Assembly: GCA_902570125.1 (NCBI GenBank)
Contig: CACFXK010000010.1
Coordinates: forward strand, 1-43,518
DNA: 43,518 bases
Reading direction: 5' to 3'
From: an uncultured Pelagibacteraceae bacterium
GTDB lineage: Bacteria; Pseudomonadota; Alphaproteobacteria; Pelagibacterales; Pelagibacteraceae
Part shown: in pieces, positions 17,538-29,986 of the stretch
Numbering within the stretch: position 1 is the stretch's first letter
Layout: each line of letters opens with the position of its first letter
Program-made: the position numbers and the translations under genes
The notes under the pieces: model-generated
Database searches by the model: none
What the model saw: the letters and a program-made list of their open reading frames with translations, nothing else
What the model was told of the DNA's origin: nothing

Positions 17538-18605
17538 ATGTCTGATATTAAAAAAATTAAAGATGAGTATTTGAATAAATTAGACAGTGATTTAAATGTT
17601 GAAATTTTAAATCAAATAAAAACAGAATTATTTGGTAAAAATGGAAAAATTTCTAATTCTTTTAAATCATTAGGGTCTCTGCCAAATGATGAAAGAAAAA
17701 AGTTTGCATCAGACTTAAATTCAATAAAAGAAGAGCTACAATATAAAATAGATTTTAAACTTCAAGAAATCGAAACAAAAGAGATTAATTCTAAACTTGA
17801 AAATGAAAAAGTAGATGTAACATTGCCAGAAAGAGAATTTAGTAGGGGAAAAATACATCCTGTTTCGCAAGTAATTGACGAGATATCATCGATATTTTCA
17901 GAAATTGGATTTAGTGTTGAGGAGGGGCCAGATATAGAGAATGAGCATTATAATTTTACTGCATTAAATACACCTGATAATCATCCAGCGAGAGATATGC
18001 ATGATACTTTTTATTTAGATAATAATAAGGAGTTATTACTAAGAACTCATACATCACCAGTACAGGTTAGAACTATGTTAAATGGAAAACCTCCGTTTAA
18101 AATAATAGCTCCAGGTAGAACATATAGATCTGATAGTGACCAAACTCATTCTCCCATGTTTCATCAAGTTGAAGGACTTCACATTGATAAAGATATAAAT
18201 ATGGGTCATCTAAAAGGATGCTTGAACTATTTTATAAAATCATTTTTTGAAGTGGACAAAATCAAAATGAGATTTAGACCAAGCCACTTTCCTTTTACTG
18301 AACCATCTGCAGAGGTGGATATTGGTTATGAAATAAAGAATGGAAAAATAGTTATTGGCGAGGGAGATAAGTGGTTAGAAATTCTTGGTTGTGGCATGGT
18401 GCATCCAAATGTGCTTAAAAATGTAAAAGTAAATCCAAATAAATATCAAGGTTATGCTTTTGGTATTGGAATAGACAGACTTGGAATGCTCAAGTATGGA
18501 ATCAATGATTTAAGAGCTTTTTTTGAGACTGATTATAGGTGGCTTAATCATTTTGGTTTTGACCCATTGGATGTTCCATCAAATTACAGAGGTCTTAGTA
18601 GATGA
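17538..18605 (+). CDS. pheS: Phenylalanyl-tRNA synthetase alpha subunit
   Basis: 355-aa class-II catalytic subunit of the (alpha beta)2 enzyme. The N-terminal coiled coil (~1-95) is followed by the core with [13 protein letters not shown], the motif-2 region ([21 protein letters not shown] cut to its key R residues) and motif 3 [13 protein letters not shown]. Length is normal. It overlaps pheT by 4 nt (ATGA), which favours equal subunit production. A 43-bp gap separates it from rplT; no attenuator hairpin with a Phe-rich leader is evident. Confidence 0.97.
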   Translation: MSDIKKIKDEYLNKLDSDLNVEILNQIKTELFGKNGKISNSFKSLGSLPNDERKKFASDLNSIKEELQYKIDFKLQEIETKEINSKLENEKVDVTLPEREFSRGKIHPVSQVIDEISSIFSEIGFSVEEGPDIENEHYNFTALNTPDNHPARDMHDTFYLDNNKELLLRTHTSPVQVRTMLNGKPPFKIIAPGRTYRSDSDQTHSPMFHQVEGLHIDKDINMGHLKGCLNYFIKSFFEVDKIKMRFRPSHFPFTEPSAEVDIGYEIKNGKIVIGEGDKWLEILGCGMVHPNVLKNVKVNPNKYQGYAFGIGIDRLGMLKYGINDLRAFFETDYRWLNHFGFDPLDVPSNYRGLSR

Positions 18606-21010
18606 AATTTACAATAGGTTGGTTAAAAGAGCATCTCGACACAAAAATACAAGATAATGGCTTAATTGAAAAATTAACAGATATTGGGCTTGAAGTTGAA
18701 AGTTTTGAAAATTTAAATTCTGATTTAGACAATTTTAAAGTAGCAAAAATAATTAATACTGAACAACACCCAAATGCAGATAGACTTAGAGTATGTGATG
18801 TTGATATTGGCAAGGAAAATAACGTTAAAGTAGTGTGTGGAGCGCCAAATGCTAAAAAAGATCTTTTAACTGTTTACGCAGGTCCAGGATCAATAATTCC
18901 AAAAAATAATATGAAACTTACAATCAGTAAGATTAGAGGAGTTACTTCCTATGGAATGCTATGTTCTGAGTCTGAATTGAATTTATCAGATGAAAGTGCA
19001 GGAATCACAGAACTAAAAACAACCAAGTACTCTGATAAAATAGGCGAAAATTTTTTTAAAAATAAAAATGAGAAAGTTGTAGATTTATCAATCACACCTA
19101 ATCGTCCTGATTGCTTGGGGGTAAGAGGTGTAGCTAGAGATCTTGCAGCTGCTGGAGCTGGTAAATTAAAAAATATTTCTAACAAAAATATTAAAAAAAA
19201 TGGATCTCAAGCAATCAAAGTTTCAATCACAAAAGAGAAAAATCAAGGTTGTACTGTATTTGGTAGTTGCTTGATCACAGGTGTTACAAATAAAGAAAGT
19301 CCAAAATGGCTGAAAGAAAAAATTATTTCACTTGGTCAAAAACCAATTTCAGCAATTGTTGACATAACAAATTATGTAATGCTAGACTTAAATAGACCAC
19401 TTCATGCATATGACGCAGATAAAATTGACAAAGAAATTATAGTAAGAAATTCAAAAAAGGGTGAAACTTTCGAAGCCCTTGATAACAAACAGTATAAATT
19501 AGGTAATGATATGTGTGTTATTTCTGATAAATCTGGAGTTTTAGGCTTGGGAGGAGTAATTGGAGGTACACGTTCTGGAACTGAAATTAATACTAAAAAT
19601 ATTTTATTAGAATCTGCTTATTTTGTTCCTAGATCAATTAGAAAAACTTCAAAATTATTAAATATCGATACTGATGCAAAATTCAGATTTGAAAGAGGAA
19701 TTGATCCTCGATCAATTGAATTAGGTTTGTCAAAAGCTGCAGAATTAATATCTGAGATTTGTGGTGGTAAAATAAGTAATTTTGATATTCAAAAAACTAA
19801 TAAGTATGAAAAAAATAAAATTAAATTTAACGTCTCTTTATTTGAAAAAATAACTGGTTTTAAAGTGGATGATAATGAGATTCTAAAAATTTTAACTGAC
19901 CTAGGATTTGAGTTTTCTAAGAAGAAATTAGAATTAGATTTAAAAATACCTACCTGGAGACCTGATATAACTCAACCAATTGATATAGTTGAAGAAATAG
20001 TAAGAATAAAAGGATATGATAACATAAAAACTTTAGAGCCTGAAAAAACTAAAATAAAAGATACATTAAATAAACAACAGAAACTCTTTCACTTTCTACA
20101 ACGATCTGTCGCCTCAAAAGGTTATTATGAGACTGTAACTTGGTCATTCACTGACTCGAAAATTAATAATTTTTTTAAAGAAAATCTAAAAGAAATTAAA
20201 ATAGTAAATCCAATAAGTTCAGACTTAGATGTTCTAAGAAATTCGATTTTCACAAATTTGACTTTTTATTTAAAGAAAAATTTAGACAGAGGATTTAAAG
20301 ATATGTCGCTGTTCGAAATTGGACCAATTTTTAAGAATAGCAAGCCAGGAGAGCAACTGACAGTAATAGGAGCAATAAAATCAGGAAAAGTATCAAGGTT
20401 AAATTGGAACGAAAAAGAAAGACCGGTTGATGTCTTTGATGTAAAAAAGGATCTTATTCAGACATTAGTCGAAGCTGGATATGACAGGAAAAGTTTCTTT
20501 ATAAGAGACAAATCTCCCTCATATTATCACCCAGGCAAAGCTGGATCGGTCTATCTTGATAAGGATGATATTGAACCTGTTGCTTATTTCGGAGACATAC
20601 ATCCAAATATTGTTAAAAAACTTGATATAAAAACTGAAGGTCTAGTGGGTTTTGAGATTTATCTAGATCATCTAAAAGAAAATAAAGTTAAACTTAAAGA
20701 TCAAAAACCTAATTTTGGGTACTCTGACTATCAAAAATCAGAAAGAGACTTTGCTTTTATAGTTGATAAAAATTTTAAAGCACAGGATTTAATTGAAATT
20801 ATATCATCAATTGATCAAAATTTAATAAGATCAATTAAAATCTTCGATATTTATGAAGGTGAAAATATCCCTAACAATAAAAAGTCAATAGCTATCAACG
20901 TTATAATTCAATCATCTGAAAAAACACTAGAAGAGAGTGATCTTGAAAAAATTAATAAATTAATTATTTCAACTGTCGAAAATAAGTCTGGGGCAAAAAT
21001 TAGATCCTAA
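18602..21010 (+). CDS. pheT: Phenylalanyl-tRNA synthetase beta subunit
   Basis: 802 aa. Domains in order: N-terminal [13 protein letters not shown], the OB-fold tRNA-binding domain (~40-150, [15 protein letters not shown]), the B3/B4 editing domain ([40 protein letters not shown], both typical), the B5 domain, a catalytic-like core and the C-terminal ferredoxin-fold anticodon-binding domain (~705-802, [10 protein letters not shown]). It binds tRNA-Phe and clears mischarged Tyr-tRNA. Its TAA is directly followed by the lepA ATG, without a gap. Confidence 0.97.
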   Translation: MKFTIGWLKEHLDTKIQDNGLIEKLTDIGLEVESFENLNSDLDNFKVAKIINTEQHPNADRLRVCDVDIGKENNVKVVCGAPNAKKDLLTVYAGPGSIIPKNNMKLTISKIRGVTSYGMLCSESELNLSDESAGITELKTTKYSDKIGENFFKNKNEKVVDLSITPNRPDCLGVRGVARDLAAAGAGKLKNISNKNIKKNGSQAIKVSITKEKNQGCTVFGSCLITGVTNKESPKWLKEKIISLGQKPISAIVDITNYVMLDLNRPLHAYDADKIDKEIIVRNSKKGETFEALDNKQYKLGNDMCVISDKSGVLGLGGVIGGTRSGTEINTKNILLESAYFVPRSIRKTSKLLNIDTDAKFRFERGIDPRSIELGLSKAAELISEICGGKISNFDIQKTNKYEKNKIKFNVSLFEKITGFKVDDNEILKILTDLGFEFSKKKLELDLKIPTWRPDITQPIDIVEEIVRIKGYDNIKTLEPEKTKIKDTLNKQQKLFHFLQRSVASKGYYETVTWSFTDSKINNFFKENLKEIKIVNPISSDLDVLRNSIFTNLTFYLKKNLDRGFKDMSLFEIGPIFKNSKPGEQLTVIGAIKSGKVSRLNWNEKERPVDVFDVKKDLIQTLVEAGYDRKSFFIRDKSPSYYHPGKAGSVYLDKDDIEPVAYFGDIHPNIVKKLDIKTEGLVGFEIYLDHLKENKVKLKDQKPNFGYSDYQKSERDFAFIVDKNFKAQDLIEIISSIDQNLIRSIKIFDIYEGENIPNNKKSIAINVIIQSSEKTLEESDLEKINKLIISTVENKSGAKIRS

Positions 21011-22822
21011 ATGTCTTCAGAAATTGATAATATAAGAAATTTTGCAATCATTGCTCACATCGATCATGGCAAGTCAACTATTGCTGATAGAATTATACAT
21101 AGATGTGGTGGGTTGACAGATAGAGAAATGAAGTCACAGGTTTTAGATTCCATGGATATTGAAAGAGAGAGAGGAATAACAATAAAAGCTCAAACAGTAA
21201 AATTAAATTATAAATCAAAAGATGGAAAAAATTATATTCTAAATATTATAGATACCCCAGGCCACGTTGATTTTAGTTATGAAGTTAGTAGATCTTTATA
21301 TGCTTGTGAAGGTTCTATATTAATTGTAGATAGTACTCAAGGTGTAGAGGCTCAAACCTTAGCAAATGTTTATCAAGCAATGGATATAAATCATGAAATA
21401 ATTCCGGTTTTAAATAAAATTGATTTACCAGCTTCTGATATAGATAGAACAAATAAACAAATAGAAGATGTGATAGGCATCGATACTGCCAATGCTGTAC
21501 CTTGTTCTGGAAAAACAGGTGAAGGTATTGATGAAATTTTGGAACAAATTATTCAAATTTTACCAGGACCAAAAGGTGAAAAAGATCAAAAACTTAAGTG
21601 TTTATTAGTAGACAGCTGGTATGACACTTACTTAGGAGTAGTGATTTTAGTAAGAGTAATTGATGGAAAAATCAAAAATAATATGAAAATCAAAATGATG
21701 TCTACTAATCAGGAGTATTTTGTTGAAAAAGTTGGAGTATTTACTCCTAAACCAAAAGATATAGACGAACTTAATTCAGGGGAAATTGGATTTATAACAA
21801 CTGGAATAAAAGTTTTATCAGAAACAAAAGTTGGAGATACCATTTGTGATGCTGCTAAGCCATTATCAGAATCACTACCTGGTTTTAAACCAAGTAAACC
21901 AGTAGTTTTTTGTGGATTATTTCCTGTCGATAGTTCAGAGTATCAAAAATTAAAAGATGGATTAGCTAAATTAAAATTAAATGATTCAAGTTTTTCTTTT
22001 GAGCCTGAATCTTCATCTGCTTTAGGTTTAGGTTTTAGATGTGGTTTTTTAGGTCTATTACATTTAGAAATCGTTACTGAAAGGTTAGAAAGAGAATTTG
22101 ATATTAATCTATTAACCACAACACCTGGTGTTGTATATAAGATCCATATGAACAATGGTGATATTAAAGATTTACAAAATCCTTCAAGTTTACCAGATCC
22201 AACTTTGATAAAATTTATTGAGGAACCATGGATTAAAGCTACAATTATTACCCCTGATCAGTATCTGGGTCCCGTAATGAAAATATGCCAGGATAAAAGA
22301 GGTATTCAAAAAAACCTTAGTTACTCTGGAAGTAGGGCTGTTGTAAATTATGAACTACCATTAAATGAAATAGTATTTGATTTCAATGATAGATTAAAAT
22401 CTATGACGAGTGGATACGCTAGTTTTGACTATGAAATAATTGGTCATAGAGAAGGAGATCTTGTTAAAATGGGTATTTTAGTAAACACAGAACCAGTAGA
22501 TGCGTTAGCTATGATAATTCACAAAGATTTTGCTCAAAAAACTGGAAGGGAAGTCTGTGAAAAATTAAAAGATTTAATCCCAAGGCATAATTTTATGATA
22601 CCAGTTCAAGCAGCAATAGGTGGCAAAATTATTGCAAGGGAAACTATTAAAGGTTTTAAAAAAGATGTATTAACAAAAATTCATGGTGGTGGAGCCACTG
22701 ACAGAAAAAGAAAGTTACTTGAAAAACAAAAAAAAGGAAAAGCAAGGGCTAAACAATTTGGAAAAGTTGAGATTCCACAAGAGGCATTTATAGGTATTCT
22801 AAAAATATCTAAAGAGAGATAA
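21011..22822 (+). CDS. lepA: Elongation factor 4 (back-translocating GTPase LepA)
   Basis: 603-aa translational GTPase. G motifs: [14 protein letters not shown] (G1), RERGITI (G2), DTPGHVDF (G3), NKID (G4). EF-G-like domains II, III and V follow, and then the LepA-specific C-terminal domain with [20 protein letters not shown]. The family acts on the ribosome during initiation/elongation under stress and in 30S biogenesis. Length matches E. coli LepA (599). It is contiguous with pheT, and a tRNA-Ser gene begins two bases after its stop, so the tRNA may be processed from the same transcript. In E. coli lepA pairs with lepB instead. Confidence 0.98.
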   Translation: MSSEIDNIRNFAIIAHIDHGKSTIADRIIHRCGGLTDREMKSQVLDSMDIERERGITIKAQTVKLNYKSKDGKNYILNIIDTPGHVDFSYEVSRSLYACEGSILIVDSTQGVEAQTLANVYQAMDINHEIIPVLNKIDLPASDIDRTNKQIEDVIGIDTANAVPCSGKTGEGIDEILEQIIQILPGPKGEKDQKLKCLLVDSWYDTYLGVVILVRVIDGKIKNNMKIKMMSTNQEYFVEKVGVFTPKPKDIDELNSGEIGFITTGIKVLSETKVGDTICDAAKPLSESLPGFKPSKPVVFCGLFPVDSSEYQKLKDGLAKLKLNDSSFSFEPESSSALGLGFRCGFLGLLHLEIVTERLEREFDINLLTTTPGVVYKIHMNNGDIKDLQNPSSLPDPTLIKFIEEPWIKATIITPDQYLGPVMKICQDKRGIQKNLSYSGSRAVVNYELPLNEIVFDFNDRLKSMTSGYASFDYEIIGHREGDLVKMGILVNTEPVDALAMIIHKDFAQKTGREVCEKLKDLIPRHNFMIPVQAAIGGKIIARETIKGFKKDVLTKIHGGGATDRKRKLLEKQKKGKARAKQFGKVEIPQEAFIGILKISKER

Positions 22823-22824
22823 AT

Positions 22825-22914
22825 GGAGAGGTGGCCGAGTGGTTGAAGGCGCACGCTTGGAAAGCGTGTATAGGGGAAACTCTATCATGGGTTCGAATCC
22901 CATTCTCTCCGCCA
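22825..22914 (+). tRNA. tRNA-Ser (anticodon GGA)
   Basis: 90-nt class-II tRNA. Acceptor GGAGAGG pairs with TCTCTCC (one G-U), discriminator G, and the 3' CCA is encoded. The anticodon stem-loop CACGC-TTGGAAA-GCGTG carries GGA, reading UCC/UCU. A variable arm follows (ATAGGGGAAACTCTAT), as in Ser tRNAs, and the T-arm has GGTTCGAATCC. It starts two bases after the lepA stop. Confidence 0.96.
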
Positions 22915-23054
22915 CTAATTTTCAATCTAAAAAGAGGTTTTATTAGAAAAAATTTACACATAGAAAATTTTTTTAAAAAATCTTAAATTTATGTTGAAAA
23001 TACTTACTAATTTAAGCTTAAAGCTATAAGAGATTTTATTTAAAATTTTAAAAA

Positions 23055-23063
23055 TGGTATAAA
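23055..23063 (+). promoter_or_regulatory. gyrB: Extended -10 element before gyrB
   Basis: TGGTATAAA fits the extended -10 pattern TGnTATAAT with one mismatch, 22 nt before the gyrB ATG. No good -35 is visible. The rest of the 171-bp gap 22915-23085 is A/T-rich sequence in which I see no gene, terminator or repeat. Confidence 0.35.
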
Positions 23064-23079
23064 GACTACTTCCATTTAA

Positions 23080-25143
<2,064 letters not shown>

Positions 25144-25146
25144 TTA

Positions 25147-26424
25147 ATGGTGTTAGCTACCAATTCCAAATCATCTCACTTAAATAAAATTACATACGTT
25201 AATTTAAGATGGATAGGTATAATTGGACAATTTGTTACAATAAATACTGTCGCTTTCATATTTAATTTTGAATTTAATTTTATTTTAGCAAACATTGTGG
25301 TTTTGCTAGGTGTTCTAAGTAATATTTTTCTATTTTACTTTTTTAAAAAAAATCAACTAAATGAAAAAATATCATTAAATTTTCTTACTCTCGATATTAT
25401 ACAATTAAGTTTTCTTCTTTATTTAACTGGTGGTACCATTAATCCATTCTCAATATTTTTAATAATACCAAGTATATTTGCTTCAAATAGTCTAAGTATT
25501 AAAACAAACATTTTATTATTATTTTTTACGATTCTTTCAATTATCTTACTGACTTTTTATCATAATGAATTACCTTCTCCCTTAAATACTTATATCTTTA
25601 GCAATTATTATTATTATTCAGTGCCTATAGCTTTAATTATTGCACTTATTTTTTTAAGTTTTTTTGCCTTAACATTTGGACATGAGTCAAAAGTTAGAAA
25701 AGACGCATTTGATAAAATCCAGGAAGTTATTTCAAAAGAAAATGAATTAGTATCTTTAGGAGGGCAAGCCGCAGCTGCCGCACATTCTTTAGGCACACCA
25801 CTATCTACAATTAAAATTATTTCTCAAGATTTATATAATAATTTTAAAAATAATAATGATGTAAAAAAAGATATTGAATTATTAGTTAGTCAAGTGGATA
25901 GATGTAATGAAATACTAAAAAAATTATCTTTAAATCCAATAGTTGAGGATGATTTTATAGATAAAGATATTACTTTGCACAATTACGTTAAAGAAATTAT
26001 TAATTCTTTCAAAGAAATATCAGACAAAAATTTTATAATAAATATTGAACAAAATTATAACTCTTTTGAAATTTCAAAATCAATTGAAATAATTTATGGG
26101 ATTAGAAATTTTATTGGAAATGCCAATAAATTTTCAAAAAAAAACATTTATATTTCTATAACAAGTGACAGTGAAAATTCTTCAATATCTATCGAAGATG
26201 ATGGTGAGGGATTTCCCAAAGATATATTAACTAAAATTGGTGATCCTTATATAAAATCCTTACAATCTAAAAATGAATCTAGAGCAGGGTTAGGCTTAGG
26301 AATATTTATAGGTAAAACTTTATTGGAAAAAAATAAAGCTAAACTTTTAATTAGGAATTCAGAAACTAGAGGTGGTGCTGAAATTAAAATAGAGTGGTTA
26401 AATAAAGATTTAAAAAGTATCTAG
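25147..26424 (+). CDS. regB: RegB/PrrB-like redox sensor histidine kinase
   Basis: 425 aa. Six hydrophobic segments (~20-178) include GGTINPF at residues 95-101, matching the GGXXNPF quinone-sensing loop of RegB. The dimerisation/phosphoacceptor box is [14 protein letters not shown] with H213. C253 sits in [11 protein letters not shown] exactly 40 residues after the His, as the redox-active C265 does relative to H225 in Rhodobacter RegB. The HATPase domain has [17 protein letters not shown] and GLGLGIF. RegB/RegA regulates respiration and redox balance in Alphaproteobacteria. No RegA response regulator or senC is adjacent; the gene sits in a gyrB transcript. Its stop overlaps the cobT stop within CTAG. 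Confidence 0.88.
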   Translation: MVLATNSKSSHLNKITYVNLRWIGIIGQFVTINTVAFIFNFEFNFILANIVVLLGVLSNIFLFYFFKKNQLNEKISLNFLTLDIIQLSFLLYLTGGTINPFSIFLIIPSIFASNSLSIKTNILLLFFTILSIILLTFYHNELPSPLNTYIFSNYYYYSVPIALIIALIFLSFFALTFGHESKVRKDAFDKIQEVISKENELVSLGGQAAAAAHSLGTPLSTIKIISQDLYNNFKNNNDVKKDIELLVSQVDRCNEILKKLSLNPIVEDDFIDKDITLHNYVKEIINSFKEISDKNFIINIEQNYNSFEISKSIEIIYGIRNFIGNANKFSKKNIYISITSDSENSSISIEDDGEGFPKDILTKIGDPYIKSLQSKNESRAGLGLGIFIGKTLLEKNKAKLLIRNSETRGGAEIKIEWLNKDLKSI

Positions 26425-28217
26425 TGAAGCTTTTTATTTTCAAATAGTCCACTTAATTGATCTATCATAACATCACCCAGTTCTTGTACGTCAGATATTT
26501 TGATTGCTTTTTTATAATACCGAGATACATCATGACCAATTCCTATAGCTAATATTTCAACTTCGCTTTTATTTTCAATTAATTTTACGACTTTTTTTAA
26601 GTTCTTTTCTAAGAAATCTCCCGAATTAACTGACAAAGTTGAGTCGTCGACGGGGGCGCCATCTGAAATAACCATAAGAATTTTTCTTTCTTCTCTCCTT
26701 TTTTTAAGTCTATTAAAAGCCCATGTTATAGCTTCACCATCTATATTTTCTTTTAACAAACCTTCTTTCAGCATTAATCCTAAATTCTTTTTTGATTGTC
26801 TCCAATGAGAATCTGCACCTTTATAAATTATGTGCCTTAGATCATTAAGTCTTCCTGGATTTTTTATTTTTCCCAATCTATTCCACTCCTGTCGGCTTTT
26901 GCCACCTTTCCAATTTTTTGTAGTAAACCCAAGTATTTCAACTTTTACTGAGCATCTTTCTAAAGTTCTGGATAATATATCAGCACATAAAGCAGCTATT
27001 GTAATTGGTCTTCCTCTCATTGAACCAGAGTTGTCAATTAAAAGTGTCACGACTGTATCTTTAAAATCTAAATCCTTTTCTTTTTTAAATGACAAAGAAT
27101 TATATGGATCAACAATTATTCTAGGTAATTTTGAACTATCTAATAATCCTTCTTCTAGATCGAATTCCCAAGATCGATTTTGTTTTGCCATTAATTGTCT
27201 TTGTAATTTGTTTGCTAGTTTTGTAATTAAATCTTGAAAACTTGTAAGCTGTTGGTCTAAATTTTTTCTCAGTTTTTGAATTTCCTCAGCAGTATCTAGA
27301 CTTTCTGCTTTGGCAACTTCGTCAAATTCAGTAGTAAATATTTTATATTCTTTATCACTTACACTTAAATTCTTTTTTTGGATAACATTTTCTGACTCGG
27401 CATCCTCGTTATTTTCACTACCAAGCTGATCTTCAAGTCTAAACTCATTTACGTCATCCTCGCTATCCATTCCTTGGCTTATATTTTCATCTTCGCTTGT
27501 TTTGCTAGAGTCATTATTATCTTTGTCTTCATTGTTATTAGAATTATTTTGATCTTGCATATCATCATTTTCTTCATTTTCTTTTTCAGTTGTGTCATCA
27601 TTTTCGAATATATCCATACTTTCTAAAATTTCAGAAAATTTAGCATTATACACTTCCTGATTTTCTAGATTTTGATTTAAAAATTCAAAGTGTTTGTCTA
27701 TTGACTTATTAAAATCTTTCTCCCAAAATTTAAGAATTTCTTTATTTTCTTGGTATAATTCGACATTAAAAAATTTGTTTGTCATATAGATTTCAAAAGC
27801 ATCAACAATATTTGTATCTTCTTTTTTTGTTATTTTTTCTTGTTTAAGATGTTGAAGTCTATTTTTATAATTTTCTTTAAAATTTTTAGAAATTCCTTTT
27901 AGCATCTCTGAACCAAGTAGTTCATATCTCACCTTTTCAGCTAGCTGGTAGAGTGTTCTGCAAGAGGGATTTTGTGGATTATTTTTATCCAATAATTTTC
28001 TATTTGAAAATCTTCTTTTTAACGCCTCAGAGTCTGTTTCAGCTCTTAGTTTTATAAATTGATTTTTATCATTAATATTTTCAATTTCCCCAATATCATA
28101 AACTTTTTCGTCATTTTTTTTATTTTTGTCAACCTTATAGTCATCTGAAATTACTTTGTAGGTTGATTGAAGGGCTTGTTTGAATTTTTCCTTAATACTA
28201 TCTTCTTTGTTCATCAA
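26421..28217 (-). CDS. cobT: Cobaltochelatase subunit CobT-like, VWA domain
   Basis: 598 aa. Residues ~1-190 are the CobT N-terminal domain ([20 protein letters not shown]), ~195-290 are a very acidic low-complexity linker, and the C-terminal third is a von Willebrand A domain with MIDAS residues in DNSGSMRG and [26 protein letters not shown] is typical of CobT. In aerobic B12 synthesis CobT and the AAA+ protein CobS drive the CobN chelatase to insert cobalt into hydrogenobyrinic acid diamide. No cobN or other cob gene is in the window, so the pair may serve another metallation or remodelling task. Its start overlaps the cobS stop by 4 nt. Confidence 0.93.
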   Translation of the reverse strand: MMNKEDSIKEKFKQALQSTYKVISDDYKVDKNKKNDEKVYDIGEIENINDKNQFIKLRAETDSEALKRRFSNRKLLDKNNPQNPSCRTLYQLAEKVRYELLGSEMLKGISKNFKENYKNRLQHLKQEKITKKEDTNIVDAFEIYMTNKFFNVELYQENKEILKFWEKDFNKSIDKHFEFLNQNLENQEVYNAKFSEILESMDIFENDDTTEKENEENDDMQDQNNSNNNEDKDNNDSSKTSEDENISQGMDSEDDVNEFRLEDQLGSENNEDAESENVIQKKNLSVSDKEYKIFTTEFDEVAKAESLDTAEEIQKLRKNLDQQLTSFQDLITKLANKLQRQLMAKQNRSWEFDLEEGLLDSSKLPRIIVDPYNSLSFKKEKDLDFKDTVVTLLIDNSGSMRGRPITIAALCADILSRTLERCSVKVEILGFTTKNWKGGKSRQEWNRLGKIKNPGRLNDLRHIIYKGADSHWRQSKKNLGLMLKEGLLKENIDGEAITWAFNRLKKRREERKILMVISDGAPVDDSTLSVNSGDFLEKNLKKVVKLIENKSEVEILAIGIGHDVSRYYKKAIKISDVQELGDVMIDQLSGLFENKKLH

Positions 28218-29188
28218 ATTTGAATATTGATCATTGACTCCGGTAGTTCATCCCCAAAACATCTTTGATAATATTCAGCAATAGTGTTTTTTTCAGCATC
28301 ATCACATTTGTTTAAAAATGTTACTCTAAATGCGTATCCTATATCTTTGAAAATTTCAGAATTTTCTGCCCAATGTAAAACCGTTCTAGGACTCATTACT
28401 GTAGATATATCACCTGCCATAAATCCTTTTCTTGTAAGTGAAGCAACTTTTATCATATTTGAAACTTGTTCTTTACCTTTAGGATTATTTAAATTTTTGT
28501 TCTTACCTAATATAATTTCCATTTCTTTATCTAAACTAAGATAGTTTAATGTAGATACAATATTCCATCTATCCATTTGTCCCTGATTAATTTGTTGTGT
28601 CCCGTGGTATAGTCCGGTTGTATCACCTAGTCCCACAGTATTTGTTGTTGCAAAAAGCCTAAAAAATTTATTTTGTTTAATAACTTTATTTTTATCTAAT
28701 AGAGTAAAGCTACCCTCTGACTCAAGTACTCTCTGAATAACGAACATTACATCTGGTCTACCAGCGTCATATTCATCAAAAACTAAGGCTACAGGATTTT
28801 GAATTGACCAAGGTAATATTCCCTCTTTAAATTCAGTTACCTGTTTACCATCTTTGATTACTATTGAATCTTTACCTATTAAGTCAATTCTACTAACATG
28901 ACTATCAAGATTTATTCTTATACAAGGCCAGTTAAGTCTAGCAGCAATTTGTTCGATGTGAGTCGATTTGCCAGTTCCATGGTATCCTTGGATTAAGACT
29001 CTTTTATTAAAAGAAAATCCTGACAAAATAGCTAATGTTGTATCTTTATCAAACTTATAAGTTTTATCGATTTCCGGGACATACTCACTTGATTTTGAAA
29101 ACGCATCAACTTCCATGTCACTTTCAATACCAAAAGTTTGTTTTATAGATAATTTAATGTCAGGGGTATGGTTAATATTTGGTATCAA
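28214..29188 (-). CDS. cobS: Cobaltochelatase subunit CobS-like AAA+ ATPase
   Basis: 324-aa MoxR-like AAA+ protein. Walker A is [13 protein letters not shown], Walker B is [13 protein letters not shown], and sensor-1 lies in [20 protein letters not shown]. The N-terminus has [21 protein letters not shown], as in other CobS proteins. It forms a hexameric ring that works with the CobT VWA protein. The gene overlaps the end of the DnaJ-domain gene by 17 bp and cobT by 4 bp, so all three genes are tightly linked. The start at 29188 inside the dnaJ 3' end is supported by the length and conserved N-terminus. Confidence 0.94.
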   Translation of the reverse strand: MIPNINHTPDIKLSIKQTFGIESDMEVDAFSKSSEYVPEIDKTYKFDKDTTLAILSGFSFNKRVLIQGYHGTGKSTHIEQIAARLNWPCIRINLDSHVSRIDLIGKDSIVIKDGKQVTEFKEGILPWSIQNPVALVFDEYDAGRPDVMFVIQRVLESEGSFTLLDKNKVIKQNKFFRLFATTNTVGLGDTTGLYHGTQQINQGQMDRWNIVSTLNYLSLDKEMEIILGKNKNLNNPKGKEQVSNMIKVASLTRKGFMAGDISTVMSPRTVLHWAENSEIFKDIGYAFRVTFLNKCDDAEKNTIAEYYQRCFGDELPESMINIQI

Positions 29189-29705
29189 TTTTATCCTTAT
29201 ATGTATTTTTTAATTGAGTATAAGCTAAAGTTATTACTTTAAGCTTGTCCTCAAATTTTTTATTTCCAGAATTCATATCAGGGTGAAATTTTTTGACAAG
29301 CTTTTTAAATTTTTCTTGTACTTTTTCCCATTTTAATCCAACACTGATACCTAATATATTAAAAGCTTTTAAATCATTGTTATTAAATTTAAACTTATTC
29401 ATATTATTAAAATCATTATTAAATTTAAATTTATCCATCTCATCTTTTAAAGCATTACTCCAAAGAACTTTAAAAAAATTATCGGATGAACTAAAACTTT
29501 GTGTTGGTTTGTGCCAAGTCATATCAGACCTTAAAAAATCAACTATTTGTTGATCACTCATACCTGTAAAATAATTCCAACTTTTATTAAATTCTTTAAC
29601 ATGGTTTAAACATAGTAATCTATAATCTTTACTATTGTCCCTTTCTTTTGGTGCTTTAAAAAGACCTTCCTCCGTGCAATTATTCCAATCGCAAATATTT
29701 TTCAT
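29172..29705 (-). CDS. DnaJ-domain protein of the cobST cluster
   Basis: 177 aa. The N-terminal ~60 residues carry C5, C10, C32 and H35 (CDWNNC ... LLCLNH), a possible metal site, and a GLFKAPK motif. The C-terminal J-domain (~110-177) has the HPD motif at 141-143 (KKFHPDMNSG), needed to stimulate a DnaK-type Hsp70. A J-domain protein of this design next to cobS is common in Alphaproteobacteria. Between the two parts is a repeated Lys/Phe/Asn segment (~93-110). It presumably recruits DnaK to the CobST machine, which is inference. It is divergent from bolA with only 20 bp between start codons. Confidence 0.88.
   Translation of the reverse strand: MKNICDWNNCTEEGLFKAPKERDNSKDYRLLCLNHVKEFNKSWNYFTGMSDQQIVDFLRSDMTWHKPTQSFSSSDNFFKVLWSNALKDEMDKFKFNNDFNNMNKFKFNNNDLKAFNILGISVGLKWEKVQEKFKKLVKKFHPDMNSGNKKFEDKLKVITLAYTQLKNTYKDKIDTKY
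29371..29438. repeat. Short imperfect tandem duplication inside the DnaJ-domain gene
   Basis: Copy A 29371-29402 and copy B 29410-29438 share AAATCATT, TATTAAATTTAAA and TTAT(T/C)CAT, with a 3-nt difference. Offset is 39 bp, so the reading frame is kept and the protein gains a repeated KFKFNN element in its linker. Confidence 0.6.
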
Positions 29706-29725
29706 GGTGTATAATACTTTATTAA
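29706..29725. promoter_or_regulatory. Compact bidirectional promoter region, dnaJ-cobST / bolA
   Basis: The 20-bp gap contains TATAAT at 29710-29715. The surrounding GTATAATAC is palindromic except for its centre, giving TATTAT on the minus strand. A start 6-8 nt downstream would leave roughly 2-4 nt of leader for bolA and essentially none for the DnaJ-domain gene. No -35 is recognisable. Confidence 0.4.
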
Positions 29726-29986
29726 ATGAATATTAATCAACTAATTGAAACTGTAGAAAAAAAAATTTTGTCGCAGGATTGTATTTCAAAAGTTTATATA
29801 GAGGACAAGTCATTTTTGCATAAAAATCACAAATCTAATGAAAATGGAAAATTTCACATTGTTCTTTCGATTGAGTCTGAAGAGTTAAAGAATAAAAGTA
29901 AGTTATTCTCAACTAGGTTTATTTATAAAATTTTAGATAATGAATTAAAAAATTATATTCATTCATTGCAGATCAAACTACTTTAA
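29726..29986 (+). CDS. BolA family protein
   Basis: 86-aa single-domain protein of the BolA/IbaG fold. The pattern of a His-containing loop (LHKNHKS), a central strand with KFHIVLSIESEELKNKSKL, and the C-terminal helix NELKNYIHSLQIKLL (equivalent to the conserved IHAL) fits BolA. Family members bind [2Fe-2S] clusters together with monothiol glutaredoxins and affect iron homeostasis or transcription. The usual RH in the helix start is replaced by TRF, so it is a divergent member. Its 3' end overlaps the convergent aroB end by 9 bp. Confidence 0.8.
   Translation: MNINQLIETVEKKILSQDCISKVYIEDKSFLHKNHKSNENGKFHIVLSIESEELKNKSKLFSTRFIYKILDNELKNYIHSLQIKLL

Noticed and set aside
26830..27237. 135-codon open frame antisense to cobT
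   Set aside because: cobT is strongly supported on the other strand; the frame is a by-product of its codon pattern.
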